Shown: positions 1-12,814, counted from the stretch's first letter. The stretch is DNA of 64,000 nt from Brachionus manjavacas (GCA_019054805.1 JAHQIY010000014.1:124001-188000); one strand, 5' to 3'. The notes: generated by a model not told the origin, from the letters alone. Program-made: numbers and translations.

Positions 1-341
1 ACAATGCCTTTTTTTTTCTTCATTGTGACTATGGTGTAGAAAAGTTCAGCCAGACAATTCAGCAAGTGCTCTTGGCGAAGAATGCTCGTGGTTGACGAAC
101 AAGCCTCTGTTTCGTTTGTTTGACTTGGTTCCTTGTTTGAGTCTTTGAAGTGAGCGATTCGTTGTGCATGCGCAAGCTTGTACTGGATGATTCGTTCGCG
201 AAACGGCTTGCAAAAGTACAGAGCCTGCAGCACCGAGTTGGCGTAGCACGTGTTGCCGAAGTTAACAAGGCCAAAGAAATGCTCGTTGAACGGTGTGCCG
301 CCCGAGTCCTGGCCGTCAACAGTCGAACCACCAATTCCCAT
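1..341 (-). CDS. USP46: Ubiquitin carboxyl-terminal hydrolase USP12/USP46 type, N-terminal part, cut by window edge
   Basis: The frame starts with ATG at 341 and stays open to the window edge, giving the first 113 codons of a protein that is about 360 residues in relatives. [20 protein letters not shown] is the USP cysteine box, with the catalytic Cys at residue 32; the following [12 protein letters not shown] and [12 protein letters not shown] match the USP12/USP46 subfamily. Known role of the family: a K48/K63 deubiquitinase activated by WDR48 (UAF1) and WDR20, acting in cytosol and nucleus. Between the Cys box and the LLNCLAELF segment there is an insert of roughly 35 residues rich in Ser, Thr and Glu ([19 protein letters not shown]) that vertebrate proteins lack. 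No intron interrupts the visible part. The His and Asp boxes lie outside the window. USP12 and USP46 cannot be told apart here. Confidence 0.9.
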   Translation of the reverse strand, partial: MGIGGSTVDGQDSGGTPFNEHFFGLVNFGNTCYANSVLQALYFCKPFRERIIQYKLAHAQRIAHFKDSNKEPSQTNETEACSSTTSILRQEHLLNCLAELFYTIVTMKKKKGI

Positions 342-709
342 TTTATTCGACAAATGATCTCACTCTTCTCATGTATTCTCTACTTGCTTTATTCAAAGAC
401 TAAACAAAAATTTTGTTATTTTAAATTTTTTTTGTAACTTCCTTTTTTTAAATAAGTTTTTCAATTTTTCTCCGATATTGAATAAAACTGTTTTCTAATT
501 TAATACCGATTTAATGGTATTGTACCAATTGATTAGTTTTAATTTGAAGCGAGCAACAACAAAAATTAAATTAAAAAAAATTAAATAAAAAAAAATTTAA
601 GAAAAAAAAACGAAAAAAAAATAATTTTTTTAATGTTTATTATTATTTTGAAAGAAAGAAAAAAATAGATTTTAAAACAAATTATTTTACATTTTGACTG
701 TGAGACTTG
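342..709. other. Intergenic AT-rich spacer between DNAJC8 stop and USP46 start
   Basis: 368 bases lie between two genes on the same strand. They are nearly pure A/T with long A and T runs, and I see no coding segment. They must hold the 3' end of DNAJC8 and the 5' leader of USP46. Confidence 0.6.
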
Positions 710-3368
710 TCAGCGAGTTTCTGGTTTGTGCTTTGGAGGTTTAAAGCCCTTTTTTGGTATTATTATAGAACTTGAGCCAGCGCCTGACTTTGTTGACACC
801 GAGTCCGGATTGCTGACAAAATTTTTCCAACTAGATATTCGATTTTGACGACTGTCCTTTTAAATTAATGACAAAATGCAATTAGCAATTAGTTTTAAAA
901 AAAAAAGCTTAATGTAAGAAATATTGCTTGATATCGATCTCAAAAAAGACTAAAATCTCTAATTTTGAAATGTATCGTCAAAAATGGACTAAATTACATG
1001 GTCACATTTCTAAAATGATAACGGAGTATTTTAGAAATGTGACCATCAAACAAGTGAAAAAATTTGATCTAAATAATTAAAATAATTAAAAAAATTAACT
1101 TTTATTCTTTGAAAAATAAAATGCTCATTATAAATCAAATCAATATAATTATTTCCATTTTAATCGGTTGTGAAGAATTTTTTTAAGGATTTTTCTTAAC
1201 TATTCTTTAAATATTGATGCTCTTGAAAAGATATCGATGGATTACTTTTAATGCTCAAGGTCATATATATTAGACACCAATATGAAATAATATCAACAGA
1301 GGCAGATTTTTATTTAGAATAGAAAAAATAAAAAGATTTTACTGCTGGTCGCCAACAAAATAGGATTTAATTTTTTCAAGTAAAAATATTTTGCCATTTC
1401 AAAACTTGAATAGCTTATTATAAATTAAAATAAAATGCACTGTGTTATAAAAATCTTGAAAATGAATTTAGAAAATTTTATTTTTTTAAACATTACACGT
1501 AGTCAGTTAGCAATCAATATTTTTAGACTAAAATGTACTTGAAAAAATTTCTTTTTTTAAGATTTTTTTATGATTATATTGCAAAATAAAAGCTGAAAAA
1601 TTTTGTGACTAATTTTTTTAATTTTTTTCATAATACTTTATCATCATTCTAAAATAGCATTTAGCATGATCAAAGACTGTCAACAATTGAATTACTACAA
1701 AATCATTTCAAATTGAAATTTTAAAAATTGCTAAAATATTTCTTAAGAAAATTCTGAATTTAAAAAAAAAAAATTTTTTTTAAATTTTTGTCTATAATAA
1801 AAAATAGAGTGTTTTTTCATTTTTTTTCTAGTAAAGACATTAAATTTTTAATTAACATAAAATTTATACTTTAGATTGATCTCAATTCAAAACAAAAAAT
1901 ATTAAAAAGAGTTAAATTAATTTTTTTTCTCTAGATAACGGTTTTGTGAAATTCGGTACAAAATGATAAAATGAACAGAAAAAAAAAGTAAAAAATTGAA
2001 TAGTTTTTTTATAAAAGCTTAAAATTTGTTCTGTGAATGCAATATTGTGCAACACTCAAAGTTGTATCAAATACCAAGGTTTGCTAAATTTGCAGAGTTA
2101 AGCAGAAATTAAATTTGAATTTAATCGAGTGTAGTGAATTTTGAAGAGATTTTGCACATCATCAGCAGACTTTGACAATTGATGCCACTCTGAATGTTGC
2201 ACCATGCTGCATTCACAGAGACTAATTTTAATTAAATTTTTTTACATTTTTTTCTGTTCTTTTGTACCGAACTTCACAAAACCCTAAACAACAACAACAA
2301 CAAAAAAAAATCATTTACTATTTTTTAATTGACTTTTCTATTTGAGTTAAACAAGCGTGCGACGTTAAATTAAGAAACAGAAAAAAAATGAATACCTCAT
2401 AATTTTTGTCAAATTCCTTTTGAACTTTGGCTTGTTTTTCCTCTTCGACCTTTTCGTCAGCTTTTCGTTTTCTTTGAGAGAGAGAGAGAGAAAAAAAAAA
2501 AGAATTAAACAAAAAACAATAAAAAGCTACAAAAGCTGACAGCTAACTTTTCTTCAGCTAGTTTTTCGGCCTCGCGTACCTTTAGACGTTCGATGTCGGC
2601 GAATAGCTTGCATGTCATGCAATAGATGGCGTGTCTGTATTTGTCCGGATCGTCTTCGTCAATTTTGAGATGTTCTTTGTCGAATTGATCCTCTTCTAGT
2701 TTGGTCTTGAATTTCATTTTGCGCTTGTACTTGGTCAGCGACAATTGTTGGCGTTTTTTTCTGCGCTTTTCCTCCAGTTCTCGGTCGACCTTTTCCCTCG
2801 CTTCGTCCACCACTTCCAAACACATTTTTCTGTCCTTTTCGTTCTCGAGCATCTTGTAGGCTCGATTGACAGCCTCGAAGGCCACCTGGGCTCGTTCACG
2901 ATCGTCCGGATTCTTGTCCGGATGCACATAAATCGACAGCTTTCTGTACTTTTTCTTTATCTCCTCGAACGACACATACGGATCTATTTGCAGCACTTCG
3001 AACGGATTCAAATTGAAATAGGTGGAGCCGGGACGCAACAAACGCTCAATTTGCTCTTTCGACGACGACTTGAAATCTTCGCTTTTAATGTTGTCGATTT
3101 GTGAGTAGAACAAGTCGAGCAATGGGTCCGCTTGGTCTTTTGTGTCGGTTGTGGCTTCTGATTCAGTGGTTGGCTCTGTCTTTGGTTCTGTCTTTGGCTC
3201 TGTCTTTGGTTCTGTCTTTGGCTCTGTCTTTGGTTCGATTTTTGGTTGGGTTTTTGGCTTGGACTCGAGTTGAGCGTAAAAATCGTGCAAAGTGTCGTCA
3301 CTGATTGTGGTCGTCGGTTCCCTTGGGACGGACTTGCTATTTTGCTCAATATTTTGCTCTTGTTGCAT
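710..3368 (-). CDS. DNAJC8: DnaJ homolog subfamily C member 8 (SPF31), three exons
   Basis: Exons are 3368-2548, 2471-2396 and 856-710, giving 347 residues. Phases agree: exon 1 ends in AA, completed to Lys by exon 2, and exon 2 ends on a full codon before GTATTC. The J domain is at about 121-180 with HPD at 149-151; the flanks RPGSTYFNLNPFEVLQIDP and the C-terminal KEFDKNYE/DSRQNRISSWKNF segment are diagnostic of DNAJC8. The family acts in the nucleus as a spliceosome-associated co-chaperone. Oddities: a KTEP tetrapeptide repeat at about 45-66 in the N-terminal acidic region, and a 1.5-kb intron before the last exon that holds a miniature transposon and a hairpin. The last exon is short and easy to miss; without it the protein would lose its conserved tail. 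The gene is divergent from KIF27, with 392 bp between start codons. Confidence 0.92.
998..1046. repeat. Perfect 19-bp inverted repeat with 11-nt loop
   Basis: ATGGTCACATTTCTAAAAT at 998-1016 is the exact reverse complement of 1028-1046, separated by GATAACGGAGT. It sits inside DNAJC8 intron 2. A similar hairpin is at 28865-28909. It is probably a remnant of a DNA transposon terminus. Confidence 0.85.
1940..2283. mobile_element. 344-bp miniature inverted-repeat element (family A, GGTTTTGTGAA ends)
   Basis: The left end GGTTTTGTGAAATTCGGTAC and the right end, read in reverse complement as GGTTTTGTGAAGTTCGGTAC, are near-perfect terminal inverted repeats. A second, inner inverted pair is CTGTGAATGCAATATTGTGC against CTGTGAATGCAGCATGGTGC. 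There is no coding capacity. Related copies lie at 32055-32383, 47160-47410 and, more decayed, 59700-59992. It is inserted in DNAJC8 intron 2. I could not settle a target-site duplication by eye. Confidence 0.8.
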
Positions 3369-3760
3369 TGAGAAAGAAAGAGAGAAAGAAAGAGAGAATT
3401 TCGAAACACAAGCAACAAAAAAAACAACAACTTGTGATGTATCTGAGCAAAGAGAGATGACGATGATCGCTAAATAAATTAAGCTTTATTATTTATGCTT
3501 ATTTATATTTTCAATTTCGAGTGAATATATTTGGGAGCATGAGACGAGCTCACTTAATTTGTCTTTGATGTCAAATCAACATTCACCCTTGTAATGTTAT
3601 TTTTGGTTACTAGGCAATGCATCCAATTCGACTAGGATCTAAATAAATCGATAGAAGAATGAACAAAAATTAAAATAAAAAAAAAATTTGATTTTTTTTC
3701 AATTATCAAAAATATAAAATAAATAAAATTGTAGAAAAAGAAAAAGCAAATTGTAGCAGA
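3369..3760. promoter_or_regulatory. Shared divergent 5' region of DNAJC8 and KIF27
   Basis: The two start codons face away from each other with 392 bp between them, so both promoters and leaders must lie here. The DNAJC8 side begins with a GA-rich tract (CT-rich on its coding strand). The KIF27 side has TTGTAG acceptor-like sites within 25 nt of the ATG. No TATA box is evident. That it acts as a bidirectional promoter is inference from spacing. Confidence 0.45.
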
Positions 3761-6700
3761 ATGGCCACCAACCAACCGAGTCATTATCAAGTGACAAGTG
3801 AAGTGGCAGTCAAAGTAGCAGTGAGAGTACGTCCTTTGAATAGTAGAGAAAAACTTCATCAGCACCAGCCGTGTGTTCGTTTGTCAAGCGAAACAAATCA
3901 ACTAGTCATAGGCAAAGACAAACTATTCACATTTGACTATGTGCTGGCGCCAAAGACAAGCCAAAGTGACTTGTATCAGTCGTGTGTTCACCAACTGGTT
4001 CAAAGCATATTCGACGGCTACAACTCGACTGTGTTTGCCTATGGACAAACAGGCTCAGGCAAAACGCACACAATAAGCGGTGCCAGCGACGACTACGGCA
4101 TCATACCAAGAGCAGTCGAGGCCATGTTCCAAACAATCAATTCAAAGCAGCAAAATCAACGCGACTATTTGGTAAAGGTCAACTTCATCGAAATATACAA
4201 AGAAGAGCTCAAGGATTTGCTTGACTCGAGCGAAAAAGACTTGCACATTAGAGAAGACGAGAGCGGCAACACGATCATTTACGGAGCCAACGAAGTTGTC
4301 TGCTCCAGTTTGGAACAAGTGATGGCTTGTTTTGAGTCGGGCACTTTGCTGCGTCACACTGGCACCACTCAAATGAATGAACAGTCGAGTCGATCGCACT
4401 CGGTCTTCACAGTGACCATAGAACAGCGCTGGACTGACAATGCAAAGATGGCGAGTGTGCGCGAGTCGGCTGTGTACGAGTTGAAGCCGGCGGCAACTGC
4501 GGCAGCGGCCAATCAGGCCCAAAACACGTGCTACTTAGGCGCTAAATTTCACTTTGTCGACTTGGCCGGCTCCGAACGCGTGCACAGAACGGGCAATGTT
4601 GGCGACAGATTCAAAGAGTCCATTCACATAAACAGCGGTTTGTTGGCCCTGGGCAATGTGATCAGCGCTCTAAGCTCGACAGACAATTCGGCCAAAAAAA
4701 AAGCTGTGCACATACCGTACCGCGACTCAAAGATTACCAGAATTCTAAAGGACTCGCTCGGAGGCAACTCCAACACACTAATGATTTGTTGCATTAGCCC
4801 GTCGAGTTGTAATTTGGACGAGTCCATAAATGCGCTCAAGTACGCCACCAGAGCCAGATACATCAAGAACAAGCCGATTGTGAACATGGACCCGGAGCAG
4901 CAGAAGTTTGTCGAAATGCAGTCAGAGATTCAAGCGCTAAGAGAGGAATTGAGCCGACAAAGAACGTTTATATCCGAGGCCAATTTGGCAACTAATAACG
5001 ACCAAGATTTGCTTGCTATCCAACACAAATTAGAACAAGCTCAATATGAAGCAGACATGTACAAGAAGTTGGTCAAAGAAGCTTTCAATCGTTTCAAGCA
5101 GTTTGATCAGTTTTTAGCATGCCAAGCTAGTTCGACTATGATCAAAAAGTTGTCAGACGAATGGCTCGAGATATTTGAAGCAGTAAGTTTTTTTTTTGGG
5201 TTTTTTTTTTTTTCAATTTTTTTTACGTCAAGGTTCTTTGTTGTATTATTTTTTAGTTTTTTAGGCAAATTAAGAGTTTCAAATTTTTTTTCATCATTTT
5301 TTGTTGCACTTTTAACAACACGAAAAAAACAACAACAAAAAATTAAAATTAGCTAAAAATAGATAAAATCTAGAAGAAGAATTCAATTGCATAACAATTT
5401 ACAGGTGAAATAAGACAAAACAGATAATTTGTTTTATGATGGAAGTTTTTGCTCTTAGAGATTATTTTCAACCAAAAAAAAAAAAAGAATACATGGGAAT
5501 ACATTAGTTTAGCATTAAAAAAGTGATCACTTCAATATCAATAAAAAAAATTTTTTATTTTTTTTTTTTTTTTTCTTAAAGCCCTTATCTAAAATGCACA
5601 AAAAGAAATAAAATTCTCAAAAAACAAAAACTATCATTTCGTGAAATATTCAGAAATTAAGATTTGCTCAAAGTTTAGATTGAAGACCAAAAATGAAGTA
5701 AGTGATCAAAAATTAGAATTCAAAAAGGGCATTTTAAAATTATTCATATAACAAACAGATACCACAAAAATTTTGCATTTTGCTCAATTGGGCATTATGC
5801 CTGAATTGCCGAATTGTTTGGGTATAAGTCATGCAAGCAGAGGATCGAGGGTTTAAAACCCGCAGAGGGTGAAAAAATATTCAAACCTTCGGTGTAGATT
5901 ATCAACTCGATGCAGTAACCACTGTGTCAGGAAAATTACTATTATCCGTTAGAATAAACAAAGCTAATTACAATAGTGCATTACATTTTTTTCTGTATTG
6001 GGATCAAACGAAAGCTTAAATTCTATGTTAATTTAAATTTAATATAAATAATTGAAAAAAAAACAATACTTTTTTAGTGTTACAAAATAAGAATTTTTGT
6101 TTAAATTTGGCAAATTGAAGTTCATTATCAAATGTAAATTTCTTAATCAAAATTTTTAGTTTTTGATTTAAAAAAAAAGGAAATAAATAGTTAATGATCA
6201 GAAATTTCAATTTTTCAATTACTGCCAATGCATTTCAAATAAGAAGTAGCTTTAACTTGAAAATGTGTTATTTATTATTTTTTTTTTTTTTTAAAACCTA
6301 ATTTTTAGATATTAACATTTTTGTCACAATTTTGTCACAAAAATTCTTTGAGTCCATTTTATATTCCTTGAGAATATTTTGTCTTTTTGAATATTAAGTG
6401 CTTTTGAGTCCTTATCTGAATTTCAAATAAACAAAACTTCTCTAATAAACCCGATGATGAACCCGATTCTCTAAACCAGGATTCCATTATCTTCTTTCTG
6501 ATTTGGATAAAATGAGACCTACAAGGTTTTTCTATTTAATTTTATGTTTATTCACGTAACATTAAAATATCTAGATTTAATGAAATTTTTGAAAATTTCA
6601 TGAAATAAAGTCAGCGAGGTTTTCTCGAAATTCTTTTTTTAATTAAGAAAAAATTAAATATGAGTAAAGTAGAACTTTAAATGTCCATTTGAACTTTTCT

Positions 6701-9172
6701 TTAAAATTTTTTGTTGAAAAAAAATGAATCTTTCACTTTTATTTTATGTTTTAAAGAGCAAAAGTCGTTCCGATTTTGATGTTGATGACTTTACCAAACA
6801 AAAAATATCCCAATTAGAACAACTATTGAAACAAGTAGCAATTATTTTAAAATGATTAATTAAACTCTTTTAAACTTGCAACTTTGAAGGCTCAAGACGA
6901 CTTGAAATCAGATGAAGAAATTTTTGCCGACAAAGAAAACGAAATAAACAACTTAAAAGAGCTGGCTAGTGACTTGGAACAAAAAGTGCAATTTTCCAAT
7001 CGCTGTTTGGAACAATCACTCAACAAAGAAAGAGAACAACAAGAGCTTTTACTTCAATTGCAGCTACAATTGGACAATTTGATCGCTCACAAAAGAGACA
7101 CTGATTCACCGAATACAAGTGGATACAAATCGTTGAATGCCTCGAGCAAATCTCTTAACAAACTAGTGAATCAGCGGGCCAAGACAGCTCCTGCTGAGGA
7201 AACACAAAATAAAATAAATGTAAGACCTGGTGCCTATTCAACACCGGCAATATCTACCAACAACTTGGACAGATTTATGCAGAATTTCCGCGCTCGCAGC
7301 CAACTCCTGACCGAAACATTAGAGGAAAACGATTGCGTGCTACAAAATGCTAATCTAAATAGTAAATTTAATTCGACATTTAGTGTCGATGATGAACAAT
7401 TGGATCAACAAGAAAACGAAGACAATCAAGAAAATGACCAAGACTCTAAATTTGTGCGCAAAGGCACTTTCAAAGTCAACAAAAACAAACAGATTGCCTC
7501 AAAAGAAAACAACAAAATACGAGACATGTCTATAAATATCAAGTGAGTTTTGATAAAATTTTAGAGAACTTTTTTAGCTTTTATTAATTTGGAAAAATTA
7601 ATTTCATTTTTAAAATTAATTTAGAATGAAAGAAGAGTTGATTAAAGAACTAGTGGCTAACAGCAAAATAACAAACCGTTTAAATGTTCAGCTAAAACAA
7701 AAAATAGAACTAATGGAAAAAGAAATAAATCAGTACAAATCGGAAATGGTCGACTTGCACAAGCAGACTCAAGTGGTGGCCAGTTCGAGTGGGAAAACAA
7801 GTGATTTGGAGCTAAGGAAAAAACTGGAACATGCACAAAATAGAATCATGGAGCTAGAGGCGAATAGAAACAAAGTTAATTTGGAAAAAAAATTGTCCGA
7901 TTTAGAAATAGCTTATGGTAAGCTAAAACAACAAAATGATCTATTGCAAAAAAAAGCAAAAGACGACGCAGACAAAAAGCTGCGCTTGGAAAAAGACTAC
8001 GAAAAAGAGCAGCAACGCTTGAAAGAGCTAGAGACTAAATCCGAAAAACAGCAACAAATTTTGAAGAAAAAAACCGAAGACTTGGCCCAGGCTCAACGAA
8101 GACTTAGGTCGGCCTCTCAATCGGCGCCTGACACTGAACAAAAACACTGGGTCGAACAAGAAATGGAAAAAATCCTGCACGAAAAACAACAAATCGAAGT
8201 GTTCAAAGAAGAGCTAATTAAACGTGAAGAATTGATTAGGAAAAAAGAATGTCTAATCAAAGAAAAAGACAAGCTAGAAGACAAAAAGTCTAGGAATTTA
8301 GAAGAGTCTCATTTAAGCTTAATAAAACAGAGAAAATATTTAGATGAAAAATTGAACAATGGTGCCGAGCTAACGGCTCAAGAGGAACGTCGCATTTTTG
8401 AAATAGACGAAGCTATAGAAGCGCTTGAAGTCGCAATTGAATACGAAAATGATTCAATCAGAGAAAAACAAGTCAAATTAAAAGACTCTGTTTATTTTGA
8501 CAATCCGACTAAAGTAAATTGCTTAGTGTTGCACTTAAATTAATAAAATTAACTTTTTTTTTTATTAATTTATTATTTATTTAGAAGATAAGTGAAAGTG
8601 TTTTGGAAAAATTATCCGATTTGCCAAGCGAAGAGAGCCGTGTTTTGCTGAAAAAATTTTTTGTAAAAATAATTGATCTTAAAGAACAGGAGCAAAGGAT
8701 AAAATTGGACAATGGTGAGCTTGAACTTCAAATTGAAGAGCAGACAAAAACTATAGAACAGTTAAAGTCGGCTCTTAAACAGAACATATCGGCATCGACC
8801 GATACTAAACTTCTGGAGCAAAAGACTAGAAATGAAAAAATGATAAAAATGTTACAACAACAGTTGAACGACAGCTCAAGTCGTGTGGCCTTGTTGGAGC
8901 GTGAAATTGAATCTTATAAAGAAAAAATTATAAAACTCAAGCAAAAATATCAAGATCAAAATTTAGAGTCAGAATCGCTGATGAGCATTTTGAATTCACA
9001 CAGAGAAAATGCTAGTAGTGTTGTTAATGGTGGTGATTTAAAATCGAGTTTTAAACCTGTTAAAATGTCACGCAAAGATTTGCGACCTTTGACTCAAGAA
9101 GAATTGATAAAAAGAAGTCTGAGCAGACAACACCAACAATCAAATGTTAGTTCAATAAATGAAAATTTTTAA
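3761..9172 (+). CDS. KIF27: Kinesin-like protein KIF27/KIF7 (Costal-2 group), five exons
   Basis: Exons are 3761-5182, 6757-6834, 6890-7542, 7625-8513 and 8585-9172, all with consistent phase, giving 1209 residues. The N-terminal motor (about 15-375) has P-loop GQTGSGKT at 95-102, switch I NEQSSRSH at 206-213 and switch II DLAGSE at 267-272. DLHIREDESGNTIIYGA and FKESIHINSGLLALGNVISA are characteristic of KIF27/KIF7. The rest is long coiled coil rich in Lys, Glu and Gln, as in the family. Known roles: KIF7 organises the cilium tip in Hedgehog signalling, KIF27 acts in motile cilia, and insect Costal-2 scaffolds Hedgehog signalling. All catalytic motifs are intact, unlike Costal-2. The loop between TVTIEQRW and KFHFVDLAG carries an Ala-rich insert. 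Intron 1 is 1.57 kb and could hide a small exon; the others are 55-82 nt. A polyadenylation signal AATAAA is at 9265-9270. Confidence 0.9.
5799..5952 (+). mobile_element. tRNA-derived SINE, internally shortened copy
   Basis: It starts GCCTGAATTGCCGAATTG and continues with CATGCAAGCAGAGGATCGAG, then the box-B-like GGTTTAAAACCC and GAGGGTGAAAAA, paralleling the fuller copy at 47892-48190. The 3' part (CAACTCGATGCAGTAACCACTG...TCAGG) also matches, but the middle section is missing. It lies in KIF27 intron 1. Confidence 0.65.
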
Positions 9173-10466
9173 TCTATTTTTTTATTCCAGTGAAGCTTTT
9201 TTTTTTGTAAAATTTAAATTCAATTAATAATCATTGTTTTTAATTCTAATAGTGCACAATTTAAAATAAAGTTCAGACAAAAAATAAGTTTCCATTTTTT
9301 CATACACTAAAAAAAATAAATTTCCAAAAAATAAAAAAAAATAAAGAAATCATTCACCTGTCTATCGTTAGTTTGTTTGTTAAAAGCAAAACCAAAATTA
9401 TTTGTTTTTATTTTATATCTTTATTTAATTCATGTTATTTAACTTTTTTCTATTTTTAGTTTACAATTGGAAAGAGCTTAGCACGGTATTAATTAACTAA
9501 TAAACAAATAAATAAAAATTGAAAAATGTTTTAAGATAATTCTAAGTTTAAATAAAAATTTATTATAGTACAAGACCATCAGTTGTAAAGTCGAAAAAAC
9601 ATCTGCACATTTTGCTTTAGACAGACTCAAAAAAGTTATATCTAACCCAAATACTTTTGTTTAGCCAATTTTTTTCCTCTGTATTAAATTAAGTTATTAA
9701 ATTAAGGATTTTCCTAAAACGAGTCAAATGAATGTTAAGTGCTTCTAGTATTAACTTGATTTATATAAATATGACATATTTTTTATTATGATCTTATTCA
9801 ATTGTTTTCTAAATAGAACAGCTATGAGACATACATTTTAGCAATAGAAATTCAAATATTTAATTGTTAGCATTGTTTCTTTTTCATTTAAAAGGAATTT
9901 GAAAAAAAATCGTACTTACTTAAATCAAACATTTTTAATAAAGACTTGATTTATTTTAGAATAAAAAATTAATTACAAAAAATTTCAGTATTTAAATTCA
10001 AATGTAAAATATTACATTGGACTTTTTTTTTTTTGATTATTGCATCTCAACAGCACCATAGATTGAATTCAAAAAAAATTATTTTTTTTATTTTCTTAAA
10101 AGGAAATTATTCATTTATTTAGTAGGTTTATTTTTGAACTAAAATTATTAAAAGAAAATATAAATAAAATTATTATTATTTGATTAAATAATTAATCAAC
10201 AAAATAATAAAAGTTAAAAAATAAAAAAAACATGCTAGTTTAATTTAAAAAACTTATTATTTATAATTAAAAAAATTTAAACCAATTCTGCGATTTCAGC
10301 GCCTTGTTCTTGAATTCGAGCATTTTGTTGATTAATCATTTGCTGTTGTTGACAACATTGATTTTGAATGGCATTTTTCAATTCGCTTACCATTTTGACT
10401 ACATGACTACATTGATTTTGATTGTTTTTGAATAGTATCTTTCAATTCACTAATCATCTAAAATAA
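9173..10466. other. Non-coding AT-rich DNA after KIF27; short Gln-rich reading frame near the right end
   Basis: Mostly A/T runs. On the minus strand at about 10280-10390 an open stretch MVSELKNAIQNQCCQQQQ followed by MINQQNARIQEQGAEIAELV ends in TAA, and a near-duplicate (MISELKDTIQKQ) precedes it. A weak match to the same Gln-rich sequence reappears just right of the 4-kb element at about 14560-14600, so that element may have landed in a repeat. No gene is called. Confidence 0.5.
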
Positions 10467-12280
10467 GGGGGTTGGGAAGTTCGTTTCAATTCGATCATTT
10501 AAATTCAGCGAAACTTGAATAACTTTTAAACGGTTTAATATTTTTTAAAAATTTTGAATCAAGCAATTTTAAGCATGTTTGCTCAATATTTTCCCAATTT
10601 TTATAAATATTATCTAATATAAAGAAGCATTATCTAATAATTTAAAAATAAAAGTAAAGTTTGTTTTTCAAATTAATAAAAGAACAAAAATAATGCTATG
10701 TTTATTTTATAATTTAACACCCTTTTTAAGATATTAAAAGAAAAATTTTCAGATAAAAGAAATCAATTAATGAAATCAATTTAAAGATAATTAAAAATAG
10801 AGAAAAAGAATAAAAATGTCAATAAAGCTTTTACCAAAAATGAATTAACAATGAGTAAATTTGATTAGATTAAGATGTAAATTAGTAAACCCTTATAAAT
10901 CGAAGTAATGTAAAATTTTTCATTTTTTTTTATTTAAAAGATTAGAAAACTTAATGAATTAATTAAAAGGTCATTAATTAATCATTTTCTTTAACCTTAC
11001 CTGACTTGATCTAAAATGAAAAGTTTTATTTGTATAAAATTGTTTTTGTTTTTTTTTTTCTAAGTCCGCATTTAAATTGAATTTCACTTTTTTAACTCAA
11101 CAGCTAATTTGACAATTGTTTTCAATGTTAAATACAGAATGAAAGCAAATACAAATTTTTGGTGCATTTTAAATAATCAAAAAAAAATTTATTTAAACAG
11201 TTAAATTGATTTATTCGCAACAATAATTAAAATAAAAATAATTCTTTTTCAATTTAATAAATATATAAAAAATATTAAAAAAATAGAAAGAAAAAAAACT
11301 CGAAATCACTGATATTGTTCTTTTTCATCAAAAAAGCGATTTCCATTTCATCTCATTGTATTACTAATAAAATTTCTTTAATATTGTTGAAAAAAATCAG
11401 CTAAATTATGTAATTTCAACAATTACAAATTTAATATTTAAAATATCTTACTTTATCGCTATAAGTGCTTAATCAGTAAGCATTTCCTGTTCTCTGTTAG
11501 TACGCTCGTTTAGATCGGGAAAAAACACGCATTGTTGGATATTGACAAAAAAAGGATTGGATCGTTTCGAAACGAGAATTAACTGAATTTCGAAAATTCA
11601 ACTCTCTTTTTGCTTTAACTAACAATTCTAATTTCTTTTAGACAGAATTACTTATTCAATTCATAATGAATTATTTAGAACATAATGATCTTTTCATCCT
11701 TTCAAAAGGCATTTTGAATACATATAAGTTTTTCACAAGTGGAAATATTGCTTTTCTACACAAACATTCAATAAACCATTTGTTCACTTCCAATTCCTTT
11801 TTTACAGTCCCTCCCAACAAGCTGCTTATTTTTTCACTCTTCCGTATTAACTTTTTTAACATCTGTTCTTTCAGAAGTCAAAAAAGCCAGTCCAATCTAA
11901 TCGAGCAGATTTTCGGATTTTGAGTGAAAAAGCAGGACATTTTAAAATTAAATTTGAATGAGAGGGTTAAAAAATTGAATTTTTATTCAGAATCATTTCA
12001 ATTATTCTGATCTATATAAAAATACCTCTCTTGATGAAATTACATTAAATAAGCTAGATTTATTCCAGCTTTCTAAAAATTTTTTTAAAAGTAATACAAC
12101 GGGAAAAATAAAAAACTCATTTTAGAATAAAAAGAATAATATCAGAAAATCTTCATTACAAAAAGATGAAAAAATATAGTGAAAAAAAAAAATTTTACAA
12201 AAATAATAATTAAATACAAAATAACAAGGACGTTTTTATATGTAGTTTTTTTAAAATTTTTATTCAGCTAAAAAATTTAT

Positions 12281-12452
12281 CTAGAGTCTTTCCTTTCCAC
12301 GAATATAATAAAGTGAACCACTTTGATTTTCAAGAAAAAGTCCTCCTTGTGGCCCAAGATAAACGTTTCTGCCACAACGACTACGGCTACTCACAAATTC
12401 ACCAACCTTTGTTTTCTCTGATGTTCGCGTACAGAGAGGCTTAAGATTTATA
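12281..12452 (-). other. Open C-terminal coding segment of unknown family inside the 4-kb element
   Basis: Fifty-odd codons are open up to a TAG at 12283-12281: NLKPLCTRTSEKTKVGEF, then SSRSRCGRNVYLGPQGGLFL, then ENQSGSLYYIRGKERL. Local base composition is more balanced than in the surroundings, which suggests real coding history. The Gly-rich GRNVYLGPQGG core loosely resembles small basic GPRGG-type motifs seen in assorted proteins, but I cannot assign it. No start codon or upstream exon was found. Confidence 0.4.
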
Positions 12453-12814
12453 TAAATTTTAAATTTTAATATTTTTCATTTTATTAATAAATTACTCTTG
12501 TCTCTTTGGTATCTCCATGGGGTAAAGTTTTCTCATCAAATCTTTCTTTTAAAATTTTTTGATCATTTTCCTTTAATTTTAGTAAATTTTAACAAAGATT
12601 TAACGTGGAAATTTTTCGTCTTTCACTTAATTATTTTAATTAACTTTGAAATTGAAGCTTTAATTTGTCTAAATTTTTCTAATAATGTCTTTTATCTTTT
12701 AAAGTAATTCAGAGAATTATAAAATCGATTGATGAATAAAAAGTTAAATAACAAAGCGATTTCAAAATAAGGATAAAATTTTGAAAGACGAAAAATTATT
12801 AATACAGAATGTTT

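Noticed and set aside
11666-11923. 85-codon plus-strand open frame inside the 4-kb element
   Set aside because: Phe/Asn/Ile/Leu-rich, as expected from AT-rich DNA; no recognisable motif; the opposite strand is also open by chance.
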